This document shows, piece after piece, positions 43,436 through 56,319 of a stretch of DNA of 64,000 bases. This DNA comes from Nymphaea colorata (Eukaryota; Streptophyta; Magnoliopsida; Nymphaeales; Nymphaeaceae). The position numbers and the translations under genes are program-made. The notes under the pieces are model-generated. The model was not told the DNA's origin and ran no database searches. It saw only the letters and a list, made by a program, of their open reading frames with translations. Every line of letters begins with the position of its first letter. Position 1 is the stretch's first letter. The stretch covers positions 43,517,115-43,581,114 of the forward strand of contig NC_045138.2 of the NCBI RefSeq assembly GCF_008831285.2, in the 5' to 3' direction.

Positions 43436-45234
43436 TGATTCCCCTTCGTTTCTAGTCATCCCCATTGCCTTTTTCATTATCTTATATTTCCTTATAGGTC
43501 TCCCCTCTAGGGTTTCTCTTTTCTTTTTCCTCTTCTCTCTTTCTTCCCTAGGCTGTCTACTCTTGTAGAGGAAACCATCTCTTCACTGGATTGTTCTCAA
43601 GGTGATCATAGCTTCAGGTGAGGCAACCATTCCTCTACGGAGCCAACCTAGAAGCACCATTGATGGAATATTCTTGGAAGAAGAACCATTTCTCTTTAAG
43701 CCTTCAAACTTGCTATGTGTAGGAGGTTCATGGGTGTGTTGGAAGCTAATGCTCTAAACAAGGTGGGTATCCAATTTTTTTCCTTTTGTACTTTCATTTT
43801 CTTTTAATCAAGGGCGAAAATTGGGTTTCAGCTTCCATAAGAGATCTAGCATACTCATTCATTACCTCCTCCTGTACTTTATTTTGGTTAATTTCGTTGC
43901 TTTTTTGTCACTTTATTTTCTTTCAGAAAAATGATAAGGATTGAGATCGATCCTATGGATGGAATCCCTCAAGAAAGGATGACATTAAATGTCACACGGT
44001 ATCTGGCTAAGCTTAACCATGTGTATGTTCAGTGGCATGCTAGGATTAATTATTGTGTGCATTTAGTTGTTTTTTGATGTTATTAAATTTGTGAGCATCT
44101 AGGATCTTATATGTTTCATGAAGTTTTGACTTAAGAATGTATAAGGCCACATCGTTTTTTATGCATAACCTGTGTTAGATTTTGTTTTTTCCATTTTAGT
44201 CAACTTAGGGTTGTGATTAGGCTCTTTCTTGTTCATTTTAAGCCATTTTCACTATTGCATTCTTTTCCATTAACTACAGTTTTGTAAAAATTCAATCTTT
44301 GACCTAACTTTATAGAACCATAATAGATCTAGTTTTTTTTTAATCCATAAAAGAAAACATCTTCATGACGTGTTTAAATATCTAGGCCAATTTTTAAAAA
44401 AATCAAAGTAATTTTGGCCTTGCTTTCACCCATTTTATAGAGGTTTATTTTCTGCAAAATACATCTGATTTTTAAAATTCAAGATATAAAAAAGGGTTTC
44501 TTAATTCTATAAATAGAATTTGTTTCTAGGATAAGTCTAGATTTCTCCACCAAAATTTCATCCAAATCCATATTTTAACAAATTTTCACATTTCTATTCT
44601 AAACTATTCATGTTTTATGCAAACTTACCTATTTTTCATCCAAATTAACAGACAACCTATCTCATCTTTTGGGACATGTTTTTCAGTTTTGTCACTTGGA
44701 GTTGTTATTCATATGCCCTTAGTTTTCTTAAACCAATTTTGAAGCTTATACAAGCTTGTTTCATATGTCTCTCATCGATTTTGCAACAAATTGTTTTCTA
44801 CAATTGTCCACCTTTTCTTTTCTATAAGGACCTAGTTCATATCATAATCGACAAGGATCATATCCCATAACCTAGGATGAGACTTTCTATTTGTCATTTG
44901 GAGGTGCTTCATAGTGTTCACCGACCAATTTTGAAGCAAATCCATGTTTATTTAGTCTACCTTTCATTGGTTTCTTAGGAGGTTGTTTTCTATAAATCTC
45001 ATGTTCTCCATTTTTGTGAAGGCATGATTTCAGTAGACTTTTTGACGGTTGCATCAATGCAATTCGATGTCCCCTCTTCAGTAATGCATGTATCATTGCT
45101 TCTTTCACCCTAGTTATAAATCAGCATGGGGAACTACTTTGAAAGCAAATGATAGTTGCTTTAATGCAACCTGATGTCCTATCTTTTGTTCATCTTGGTG
45201 ATTGAAATTTTAGCAAAATTAAGATAGAAGAAGG
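43238..45234. other. Possible LTR/leader sequence, then unassigned DNA
   Basis: CTTATAAAAGCC at about 43,254 resembles a TATA box and is followed by a pyrimidine-rich leader with (CTT)15 at 43,390-43,434. A frame of 48 codons at 43,931 (MIRIEIDPMDG) directly after TTTCTTTCAG could be a small exon or gag start; not recognised. 44,740-44,840 and 44,915-45,020 are a diverged duplication (CCAATTTTGAAGC, TTGTTTTCTA). Confidence 0.35.
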
Positions 45235-45434
45235 CTAATCAGCATACCTTCATTCATTGTTTTGTATGAGTAAACTGATTAGCCCAAGAATTGATTATGC
45301 TAACAACATAGGACTGATCTTTAAAGCTAAGAATGGTTCAATTCATAAATCAAGGGAGATTTTGGAGGAATTTAGTGAGAAGACTGGCTTCAAATCAAAC
45401 ATGTTACTTTCTTTAATGTGGACAGTGATTTAAG
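45235..45434 (+). pseudogene. LINE (L1-type) reverse transcriptase relic
   Basis: One frame reads LFCMSKLISPRIDYANNIGLIFKAKNGSIHKSREILEEFSEKTGFKSN up to a TAA at 45,432. It resembles plant L1 RT around the catalytic FADD box (usual forms LCME.LS.LI, FADD..IF.K, I...L..F...SGL..N). YANN replaces YADD, so both catalytic Asp are lost, and the segment between LCME and FADD is shortened. No start, tail or TSD was seen. Confidence 0.5.
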
Positions 45435-45829
45435 GGTGTAGGTACAGAACTGATCGGGCTGAGACAACACTGATCTCCCAATGACTTATTTAGGTTTGCC
45501 CCCATTTCTGAAGTTGGGACCGGATGGAACCCCAAGAATTCCCTAACACTTGAGCAATTAGAATAATTATTACCTTTACAAGTCCTTAGGAGTTGTTTGA
45601 ATAAGCTTGTTAAGGTTTCCCTAACTCAAGATCAGCTCACTCTAATCTGATCAGCTTACTGAGATAAGTCACCCACCATTTCTAGATCACAAAAATCTTG
45701 TCGGACATGGCCAAGCTTGACATAGAATCTTTTTAATGCCAGGAAAGTATTTTCATCATTTTCAGTTCTAGGATTTAAATTTGAGTTTTGGAGAATTTGT
45801 CCTTAAATCAAAGTGACACTATCTCATCT

Positions 45830-48800
45830 ATTTGGCAGGTTTGAGCCAAAATTCTCGTCAATCCAAATATGTCAGCTTGCACTAAGATCATGTTTTTCAA
45901 GATTAGTTCAGTTAACTCATTCCTAACTAAGTTCATTTTCAAATATGAAGATTTACTATGGGTTTTTTAGTTCTAGACATCTCACTTTAGTGTAGCTCAA
46001 TCTTTTAAGCTAGATTATGAACAATCTGGGAATGAATTTCTCAATTTTTTTGCATAGTTGCGATCAAATATTCTTGGATAGAGTAGGTTTAGCTTCAGAT
46101 CGGACAAACGTTTCTTGAATTCAAAATTCTCATTTTGCCCTTGGACATTGCCAAAAAATGAGTAATTTTGATATGTGTCAATTTATAAATTGAGAATTTT
46201 GGAGGGGCAAACAAGATCATTTTTTTGACAATTTTTTCAAGTTATCTCCCTGCTACCTTGCACACCTTCATGTGTGGTCTTCTTCCCAAAAGACCCATTG
46301 AGCTTAGTTTCTGCATCATGCTCATTTTGGTCTTTCATCATTACATGCATATTTTTTTATAAACATAGGTTTGGAGCCACATGAACCTAAGTTCGCATTT
46401 TTGTGCAAGTCAATACACCCATCTTGAGCCACCTCAGAATTCAGCTAAACTTGATTTTCTAAAACTAGACCGAGTGTGAACCCAGTTAGGCCGGCACCCA
46501 ACCTAGCCCTCATCCTAGGCCAGGTCCAAAACAAGCTCACTGAGTTTGAGCACACCTAGTCCACATCGAGCTAGGTTCAAGGGCATGCCCAATATCTCAG
46601 ATGTTAGATCTTAGATGTCAATGTCAGATCACGATCCAAATCTTCACATCATGTCTAGATTTGCATTCTAGAATCTTCCTCAGATCCATATTATGTGGAT
46701 CTTAGTATCAAATATAGATATGTTATCCACATGTGAGCACTTATGTGCATTATATTCATTTAATGTACCTTCAAGTTCCCACTTTGTGCTACATATTAGT
46801 CTATACAGCGGGACACAAACTTTGCAGCTGAGTTGAGCAAGTTGGTGCAAATGAATTCTGAGTTGAACATCAGTTAGAACATATGGTTTGATGCATGTTT
46901 CTCTCCTTCATGTTCGTGCATCGATTGTTCTCTATGCCATATGTCAACTAAAACCATCTTACATGAACTAATCAACACTTATTCGACAATAAACACTGAT
47001 TTTCATAGAATTGAATTCTAATTAGAATTGAGCAAGATATGAACAAATCTGCATCAGAATTCTTATTTTGATAGATGGCATTGTGCTTTCACTAGATGAG
47101 AGCACTCAAAATTTGATCATGTGTCGGTCTTGCGAGAAAAATTCACTATAAAAAAGGGTCCGCAGTCCCCACCCTTGGCATAATTTTCTAAGCTTCCATA
47201 AGGTACTAGAAGTTTGGTAAAATTTCAAAGTAGTACTTAGTTTCCTGGGCTGAAAGTAAATTAAATTTTTAGAGGCTTAGCAAGGACCAGAGTTCAAGCT
47301 GCAACATCACTCAGCCAAGAACAAAGCTAGGTTTGCAGCAGGGGTTGTGGGAGTAGGCTCGGCTAGATCTTCAATAGGTTTAGGTAATTTTGTTTTTCCT
47401 TTTCTTTTATTCTCTTATTTGCATTTTCACTTTTCTTTTCATGAGTATGCTTAGGTTTTCCTTTTTGCTTTCTACATAGTTAGGTAAGTTCGTTTTTGCT
47501 TTAGCTCCTAGGTTTGTCGCATTTTGTTTAGCATCTTTCCATTTAGTTTATTTGGTTTAGACATATTTTATATTGTTTTTCTGGTTTCATAGATTAGATT
47601 TTAGTTTACTATCTTCGTGATAGGTGTGAGGCCAGACATGCTTTATTATCCCTCTCTTTTACTTTCCTATCTTTTAATTTCTAGGTCTTCTTCTTTAATT
47701 AGCTTATGACTTCAAACAACATCAACCATATAGATTGCTTTCATTATTTAGAATTACGCATGCATTATGTAAACTATTTCAGTATGCATATTAAACCACA
47801 AGTCACACACGTGCACAACTTGCTTAGGACTAAGTCAAGTTAGCCTAATAGTGTGCCTTGAGGTAGTTGCACTGGCATGCAAATGTCTAACGCAGCCTAA
47901 CTTCAATGCAGGCGCATTTTCAAAGCCATTGTTCTACTCAAATGATTTCAAAACAAGACTCTCTTTCAAATAGTTTTCTAACAACCCTAGGTCATGTAGG
48001 CTCAAAGTCCAACCCTAGCACATCTTAAAATTAGTCCTCAAGTCTTAGCCCAGACTAGTGTTAGTGCCATCAATCAAAGACCATAAACCTTAGGACCAGA
48101 GTCTTAATTGACCTTCAAAAATCCACTGTATGCCCAATAATAGAAGCCTTCAACGTGGATTCATCACAAAACTTAGCAAGATTCATGTAAAATATGATCA
48201 CATGTAGCTAGGCTTGACTCTCTAAACCCAATCCTTCAGCTAATCTATCTTATGGTTCACTTAGAGTTTGAATTTCAAATGTTGGATCTTAGATCAAGAA
48301 CTTTAGATTGGCTAGAGTAAGTAGACAAAAATATTTGAAGTTTAGAGGTAGGATATGAGTAACTCAATTTGGATCCTGGATAAGGATGATTTGATCTCCA
48401 CCTTAAATCATATGTCATGTTTTGGATTTCAGAATAAAGTATCTTGGAACAAGATCAGTCATTTGGATTTGGATCTCATTTCCATATTCTAAGCCCACGA
48501 CCCTTACCTTAAGCCCAATAGAGGCTGGACCTTGTGTTTACATGATCTAGTTGTGCATGTATCTTTCTAGACTTAGGTTTTCACGGTGCATGGATCAATG
48601 ATGAATTGAACCTGAATAATATGTCTCTCTTAGGTTTTGGATGACATCCACTTCATAGAAGTTAGAGCATAAGGTATAGTCTTTAGTTTGATTATCCTTA
48701 ATAAAGGTATTAGAAATAGTTAGGCCTCATACCGATGGCTTAGGTCCATCTCTCGGATTCCAGCATATGAGAAATGGAGGCAAGTACAATTGATAAATCT

Positions 48801-48870
48801 CATTTATTATGGTTTGCATGTAAGATAAAAAAATTTATATATAAAAAATTGGTGACTATGTTAAAACCTG
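45830..48870 (+). repeat. Family Q repeat, copy E
   Basis: Plus strand, same block order as copy D: TTTGAGC.AAA unit at about 45,840; GAACAATCTGGGAAT at 46,020; TATA-like region 47,145; a T-rich leader 47,385-47,660 including TTTTGCTTTAG; CTAGGTCATGTAGGCTC at about 47,986 (copy A has the complement of CAAGGTCATGTGGGCG); GGATCAATGATGAA at 48,594; and the end block TAATAAAGGTATTAGAAATA with CTCTCGGATTCC. No coding frame. Confidence 0.6.
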
Positions 48871-49287
48871 TCACTATTTGACTATACAAAATGTTCTAAA
48901 TGCCTCAGCCTTAGATGTCATCCCACCCCTAGAACCATTTAGGAGTCCTCTTGATTTAAGACATGTGATTTCCATGCTTTCATTAAGACGAAGAATTGAT
49001 TGGCATTTATTCATGCTCACCCAAAATTCAATTTACATACAACCCCTCTCAATTTAGGTGTTAACAAAAGAAAATGTTTGCTCCTCTCTTGATTTTAACT
49101 CTCATCTTAGGTGGCATTACATTGGAGTCCACTGAATGTATTCTTCATTTAGAAAGTTTCTCTTCACTCATGTCCCCACCATCACATCGCAGAATTTACT
49201 CCTTGTATAATTAGCTTGGCTTGGTCAATGGCTGAACCAACCAACTGGAGGTAGGTATTGGCCATCCTCTCACACCAACTGGAGGTA
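48871..49287. other. Flank with a duplicated CTGGAGGTAGGTATTG word
   Basis: The word occurs at about 49,245 and 49,280 with CCATCCTCTCACACCAA between, and GGTATTGG.CATCCTCTCAC appears again right of family P copy II. The insertion target was therefore itself a short tandem repeat. Confidence 0.6.
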
Positions 49288-49292
49288 GGTAT

Positions 49293-52267
49293 TGTAACGC
49301 TTGTTTTTATTTCAGGTCAGGTTGGAGCGGGTCCAGACCCGGACTCGCAACTTACCCGCGTGAGAGCCCGACGAGGGCTGTTCACTCTCGTCCCCCTCTC
49401 GCTCTCCCCCTTTGTTGCCTTTCTTATTGCTAGGAAGCTCCACACAAAGAAGAAGCAGGCGGTCGAGGGTGACAGCGGCGATGCCTGGGCCAGCGGAGGA
49501 AGGGCGGCGGTGCTGCTCTGGTAAGCCCTCCCAACCTCTCTCTGCCTCTTCTTCTCCTCTCTTCCTTCTTCTTTTTCTCCTCCTCCCTCTCTCGTTGCTT
49601 TCTGTCGACTCCCCTTCTGTCCCTCGCCCTTCTTTTGTCATCTCCCTCTCTAATCCGAGCTCCCTCCCGACAGCTTTCATGTCCCCTCACGTTTTCTTCT
49701 CCCTTCTCACGCACTCTCACCCTCACTGCCGTCTTCCCCCTTTTTGTCTGAACCCTCTCTCTCGGTCTCCCCTCTCTGTCAGCGCCCTCTCTCTCATTCA
49801 TTTTCAGCTTCCCACACCACTACCATGGGTCTCTTCTAATGATAGACCACTTTTTGAACTCCCTTTTGTCGATTTTTGACTCTTTTATGGCTGTTTGGTC
49901 AATTTGCAGCTTGGAGACGCATCTTTCACCTCATACCAGTGACTAGAATGCATTGGTGGAGGTGGCATTGAGAGATTTTAGCTGTTTGAGGATCAATTGA
50001 ACTCATGAGGTGGCTGCCGGGAGGATTGCAGCAGTCTAGACTCTAATATTGGGGTGAGTGAGGCTTAACCAAGCCTAAATCAACTATTATTTTCTATTAG
50101 AGTATGTATAATTATTAATTTGGCATGCTAGAATTAAGAATTTATGATTTGGGATACATGTTAGCGACTTTGCTTTTTGGGAAAAGTTTAGGATTATTTT
50201 GGAGAAGCGTTTATTCATGTCTATAATGATCTTTTAAGCTTATGATGTTGATTTTAAAGCTATTTAGAAACATGGTAAAGATTTTGATGTGGGTGAGAAG
50301 AATATGTAAGTTGGGTGTACTATTGGGAAGACGCCTCAACTAAAGAAAGTTAATGAGAAATGTGTTAGTGATGGATTGATCGAAGCATTGAGTTTTGATG
50401 TTTGGTGGCAACGTCAAGAAGTTAGGAGTGGACCTATTGGAGGGCTTGTAGGTCGACACTACCTGTCGACGCCCTCTTGAGGCGATGACATGTGCCTCAA
50501 TGTGTTTTGTATTTGTTTGGATCGTGAAACTAACTAGTAGAAATCTTATCTTTTGCTTATGTCTACAGGTACACCGGGCACGTCTCGTAGACCTTGAGCG
50601 ACCAGATTCGAAACTCGAGGCATTTTGAAGAGTTTTGTGGACACACGACAGGTATGGCGGCATTCCAGGCAAATCCCTGCCTGGGGCCAACGTGTGATTG
50701 TGTATTCCTAGGATCGTGAGATCCTAGGATTGTGATGTAATTTAATGATTGTTTTGTGAATGAATGTATGTATGCATGCAAATGATTTGATATATGATAA
50801 GATCTGTTTTGAAAAGCTATTAGAAGTTTGTTTTGAAAATGTTATGCATTGCATGTGCATGCTAGAATTGATAACTTCTTAGGACAAATGAGGTAGGGTA
50901 TCGAGTTGAGTGTCTCCTCGACCCCACTTGTGCTTTAGAAAACATCTTAGAATGATAACTGCCTAGGACAGCTACGAGCCAATCACAGATCGAAACTACT
51001 CTCCATGATTTGGCTAAGTTTTGAAAGATGTGAATGATGTGTTTGATAAGATGTGAGTTTTTATGAATGTGAATGTTGTGATTTGTTGCATATGCATTGC
51101 CGCGGGCAATGATACAAATGAATGAATTGGAGGGTAGTTGTACCCGTACTGTATGACGGCTAGTTAAGAATGTAATGATATGTGTGGCCCTCGTGTGGAG
51201 GCAATTGGAGGTATGAGTGCACTTGTGAAGTGTACCAACTTCATGAGCTAGCCAGTCATTTTGTGAATGTGCAATTGTAATGATAATAATGAAAGAATAA
51301 GAGATGAGAGGCCAGTGGGATGTTGCTATGTGTTTGGGAGTTGTCCCACCTTCGCCACAGGTGTAGGAGCGTAAGCGGTGCAAGGCCCCAGGGTACTATT
51401 GTATGATGTGCTTGGAGCGTTGGGCTCCCACCTTCCTAACCTGGGTGTCCTAGGGAAGGCTGAGTATATCTCCTTAGAATTCACACACCCATGGATGAGT
51501 GCTCTACCGCTGTAGCGGGTGAATGGATCCATATTGTTATGGGCCACTACGGGGGTTGTCTCTCGGCTGTAGGCCACTCGCGGTGTGCATGTGCCTGTGT
51601 TTGCACCCACAGAAACTGTCAATTCACTGAAGTTAATGAAAATGAAAAGTATATGAATGAAATGCATGTGAATGAAATGAATGTGAATGCTATGTTTATA
51701 CATGTCTTACATGTGAATTGAGATTGTGTTATCGTGGCCATTGAATGACCTTTACATGTCGTGGTATATGTGAGGGGCCTTCTTGGTAAATGATGTGACT
51801 ATGCCCTAACACGACATGATGACAGATTGTTTTTATGATTGTTCTCATTTTTGAGCCCTACCTATGAGGGTTTGGGATTTTCTTGTCTTGTTGCCATACT
51901 GCGAAGGCTAAGCCTTCAATTGTTTCTTTTTTTTTTCAGGTTTTGGCCGACCCGGGGCAGCAGGTTGATCAGATGGCTTCACTCACATCCTACTGGGGAG
52001 GTTTTGGGTCGTTTGTAGTGCTGGCGTATCACATTTTTGGTTATATTGATGTCTTGTTGTTGTTAGGCATCAATTACATGGTTTGGGGCATTTTGTCATA
52101 CACATTGATGTAATTGTGTATCAACTGAAATTGTTATATAAATGAAAGTTTGTCCTTTTGTTTCTAATGGCATAGCTCCTTCCATTTTAAATTATTGTGT
52201 CGTCCCACCTTAATGCTTTATGTTTAGAAAAAAATTTGTTTGAGGGTCAAAAGGTTGGGGTGTGATA
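49293..52267 (+). mobile_element. Family P copy II, 2,975 bp, TSD GGTAT
   Basis: Starts TGTAACGCTTG and ends GGTTGGGGTGTGATA. GGTAT is present at 49,288-49,292 and 52,268-52,272. In order: a GC-rich 5' block with GGGTCCAGACCCGG, a donor-like CTCTG/GTAAGC at 49,521, a pyrimidine-rich tract to about 49,830, an exon-like segment 50,569-50,651 (preceded by TATGTCTACAG and followed by GTATGG), a T-run acceptor TTTTTTTTCAG at 51,939 followed by GTTTTGGCCGACCCGG, and a TATATAAAT box near 52,134. No gag or pol. Confidence 0.85.
50569..50651 (+). other. Exon-like segment of family P (copy II)
   Basis: 83 bp bounded by an acceptor-like TCTACAG and a donor-like CAG/GTATGG. The same segment, same length and same boundary signals, occurs in copy III (54,761-54,843) and copy V (62,710-62,792, minus); it is 82 bp in copy IV (59,594-59,675, minus) and 70 bp in copy I (32,961-33,030, minus). 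All three forward frames have a stop, so it is probably non-coding. Confidence 0.45.
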
Positions 52268-52272
52268 GGTAT

Positions 52273-53416
52273 TGGCTATCCTCTCACCCATATTGAGGTA
52301 GTAGCCCGATATATTGGTGATTGACCAAAAAGAATGAAGACCCCATAACCTTAGAACTCATATGGAGAAGTCTAAACCATATATACATCGGACTTATTCT
52401 CCAAACATATAGACATATATCATATATAGAACTACTGATTATCTCAAACCTTTTGGAACCTAGTTTAGGTGACCAAGCCTATTTTCAAAATGTTTGCATA
52501 ATAAAGCCATGTCATTAGGGCATGTTGTTTGAGCATTCTCTATGTATCATGTTTGGTTGATTGTTCCCTCATTTACATACATAACATTTCTGTTAAAAAC
52601 TAAAAGTAGGTTTCAAAGGTCTCTCCCTCTTCTCTTATCAAAACAATTCAGAATTTTTCATAATTATCATTCCTCTTATTTCTTCAGTCTGTCAAGGTGA
52701 AAAATGTCATTTTTGATGTATGAACTTTCTAGGCTTTGGTAGACATTGTTGCTTCATCTAGTTTGCCATTTCTCGATTATGTGTGTTGATTTTCACGTCT
52801 GCTCTAATCCCAACCATGTTTATTTTGTTAGTCACCATGATTAGGTTGTTCATTATATTCTTAAAGGTAACCCAAACATTAGATGTATCTCCACAAACAA
52901 ACTTGTGCTGGACTGGTATTCATAATGGGTTGAATAGTTCATATGCTTTCCTTCACCACTTAGATGATTGTAGCTTGGAGATAGTGGCCATCACACATTA
53001 TAAACGACAACTTCAGTCTCACTTTGGATGAGATATAAAATCCCTACACATCCACATTCTGGCTTCCCTTTGTCAAAATGATACCTCATATGGATGAATT
53101 CACATACATTTTGGAGTTAACCGAGCCGATTGGTCACTCAAAGTATCTTATAGATGATCAGTTTATGACCAACTTCAAGTAATGTAACTACAAGAACTTA
53201 CTCTTTAGACTGACAAGTATCAAGAGTTGGAACCTAAAATCATCTTGGTAGATTTTAACATGCACTTTAGACGGTCAACATAGGAGATGAAGGCCAAGTT
53301 GCCTAAGGTACAACACATGACCAAGGAGATGACGACTATCTACACCGCTAGCTCATGATGTTTGCCAATGGAGGAGGCATCAGGACCTACGTGTTCTCCA
53401 ACTTTTCTAAATGTCA
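52273..53416 (+). pseudogene. Possible Tat-like gypsy ORF1/gag relic
   Basis: Near 53,060-53,150 the plus strand reads FWLPFVKMIPHMDEFTYILELTEPIG, resembling the TPT.EEY..ILG portion of the first ORF of Tat/Ogre-type gypsy elements. Other parts are unreadable. The location upstream of the gypsy pol relic at 57,040-58,150 on the same strand, with family P copy III inserted between them, is consistent with one decayed element. Confidence 0.3.
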
Positions 53417-53421
53417 GGTAG

Positions 53422-56314
53422 TGTGACACTCGACATTTTGCAGGTGGGCTGGATCGGGTCCAGACCCAGACCCAGACCCGAACCCACTTGCGTGAGGAGC
53501 CTGACGCGGGGGATTTTCTCCCTTGTCTCCCTCTTCGTCTCTTCCTCTGGCTCGACCGTGTGAGAAGCAGGAGGCAGACGAGGGTGCTACGGTGACGGCG
53601 GGGCCGGCGGAGGAAGGGCAGCAATGGTGGCACTCAGGTGATCCTCTCGACCTCCCTCTCTGATTACGCTTCTCACTCCCTCTCCCCATTTTTTGTTTTT
53701 TTTTCCCTTCGACCCGAGTCTTCTCCCCTTCTCCCGCACGTTTTATCTCTCTGCATTCCCTCTCACTCTTCGTCTCTTCTCCCTTTGTCTGCACTCTCTC
53801 ACTCTCTCTTTGCCCATGGCTCTCTCTGCTTGAGCCCTCTCCCTCAATTGAACACTCTCTGTGCACTCTCTCCTTACCGCTAGCCTCCTTCCACTCATAT
53901 CTTCTGTGTTTTCTCTCTCCTTTTCAACCTCCCTCTCTCTTGTTGTTTTCTGCCTCCCCCAACCGAACCAATCCCTCTCAGCTGAACTCCTCCACTTGAA
54001 CTCATTTTTACTTTTTCTCACTAGTTAGTGGTTGTTGGATTGGAATTGTAGCTTGGGGCGCATCTTTCTCTTCTTAACAGCAAATATAAGGCGTTGGTGG
54101 TGGTAGCATTGCATGTTTTTTGCCGCTTGGGGATCAATTGAACATTTGATGTGGCTGTCGGGAACATGATAGCAGTTTGGGCACTAAGATTGTGGTGAGC
54201 GAGGCCTAATCGAGCTTAAATTATCTAAAATTTACTGTTAGTGCATGTATAATTATTATTTGAGCATGTTAGACTCATGATTCGATGATTTAGAATGCAT
54301 ATTAGCGATGTTGCTATTTTGGGGAAAGGTTATGACTATTTTGAGAAGCACGAGAATTTACGTGTATATTTATCTCTTTAGCATGATGGATTGATTTTCA
54401 AAGCGATTAGGAAACATGTTAGAGATGGGATGCGATTGAGAAGATGTAGGACCGTTGTTGCAAACTTATGGCAAACACTATTGTCGATGTGCGTATTACA
54501 GTGTTAGTTGGAGAAGAATATGTAAGTTGGGTGTAACTATTGGGTAGACGCCTCAACTATGAAAGCAAGTGAAAAGTGTATTAGTGATTGGTTGAATCGA
54601 AAGCTCAGAACATAGATCGTTTGGTGACGACCTCTAGGGTTGACACTGCCTGTCGACTCCCTCTTGAGATGATGACCTATGCCTCAATGATTGTATTTTA
54701 TATTTGTATAGATTGTAAAACTGAACGAGTACAGAATTTATCATGTGCTTATGTTCGCAGGTACATCGGGCACGTCAAGTGGACCTTGAGCGAGAAGATT
54801 CAAAGCTCAAAGCATTTTGGGGTAGTTTGGCAACGCGTGGTAGGTATGGCGGCATTCCAGTCAAATCCTTGACTAGGGCCAACTTTTGAATGTATGTTTT
54901 CACGATCGTGAGATCCAATAACTGTGTGCCTGTGATCGTTTTGTTATGAGATAAGTTTTGTTTTGAAATTACTATAAGTTTTGTTTTGAAAATTACTACG
55001 CAATTGCATGTGCATGCTAGAAATGATAACTGCATAGGATAGCTACGAGCCAATCACGGATCGAGACTACTCTCCATAGTTTGGCTAAGTTTTGAAAGAT
55101 GTGATTGATGTATTTGATTAATGTGAATCTTGTGGTATGTTGCATATGTATTACCGTGGGCAATAATGCAATTGAATGAAATTGAAGGGTAGTACTACCT
55201 GTATTGTTATGATGGCTAGTTAAGAATGTTAACTATATGTGTAGCCCTCGTGTGGAGGTAATTGGAGGTGTGGGTGCACCCGTGAAGTGAACCAACGTCA
55301 TGAGCTAATTGGTCATTTTGTGAATGTGTAATCATAATGACAAGTAAGAAAGAATAAGAGATGAGAGGCTAGTGGGTTGTGGCAATGTGTTTAGGAGATG
55401 TCTCACCTTCGCCACTGGTCTCGCCTGCTCGGAGCACAAGCGGTGCAAGACCCTAGGATATCATTGTGTGATGTGCTTGGAGCGTTGGGTTCCCGCCTTC
55501 CCAACCTAGGGAAGGCTGAGTATCTCTCATTGAAATTCACACATCCATGGACGAGTGCTCTATCGCTGCAGCATGAATGGATCCATATCGTTTCGGGCCA
55601 CCACGGGGGTTGTCTCCCGACTGTAGGCCACCTGCGGTGTGCACGTGCCTATGTTTGCACCCACAAGAACTGTCAGTTCACTAAAGCTAATGTAAATGAA
55701 AAGAATCTGAATGAAGTTTGCAAATGAAGTGATTGTGAATGATGTGTTCATGCATGAATTCCATGAATGTGCTATTATGGCCAGTGAGTGGCTTTTACTT
55801 GTCGTGGTATATGTGAGGGGCTTCCATAACAAGTCATGCGAATATATGCCCTATCACGACAAGATAGTGATTTGCTTTCATATTTATTATATCTCATATT
55901 TGAGCTCTTACCTTAAAGAGTTAGGGATTTATTTGGCTTGTTGTCATACTACGAAGGCTAATCCTTCAGTTGTCTTTCTTTTTCAGGTTTTGGCGGACTC
56001 GGAGCAATAGGTTGATCAAATGGCTCTACTCACATCCTACTGGAGAGGTTTTGGGTCTATTGTAGTGTCAGCGTGTCTTGTTTTGGTCATATTGATGTAT
56101 TGTTTTTGTTAGGCATCAATATTGTGATTTGGGGGCATTTTTATTATATGTATTGTTGAGAAGTATGATGTGATTTTTGTATGAACTGAAAATTGGTATA
56201 TAAATAAAGTTTGTTCCATTGTTTTGAATTGCATAGCTCAGTTTCTTTTGAATTATTGTGTCATCGCACCTCAATGTTTTAAGTTTAAAAAGTCAAAAGG
56301 GTTGGGGTGTGACA
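53422..56314 (+). mobile_element. Family P copy III, 2,893 bp, TSD GGTAG
   Basis: Starts TGTGACACTCG and ends GTTGGGGTGTGACA (a canonical TG...CA). GGTAG is found at 53,417-53,421 and 56,315-56,319. Same internal order as copy II: a GC-rich block, donor-like CTCAG/GTGATC at 53,638, a pyrimidine tract, exon-like 54,761-54,843, acceptor TTTTTCAG near 55,986, and a TATATAAATA box near 56,200. Its own TSD rules out its being paired with copy II as the two LTRs of one element. Confidence 0.85.
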
Positions 56315-56319
56315 GGTAG

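Noticed and set aside
49293-56314. Copies II and III of family P as the two LTRs of one element with a 1.15-kb internal domain
   Set aside because: Each copy has its own different 5-bp TSD (GGTAT and GGTAG), and there is no PBS after copy II or PPT before copy III.
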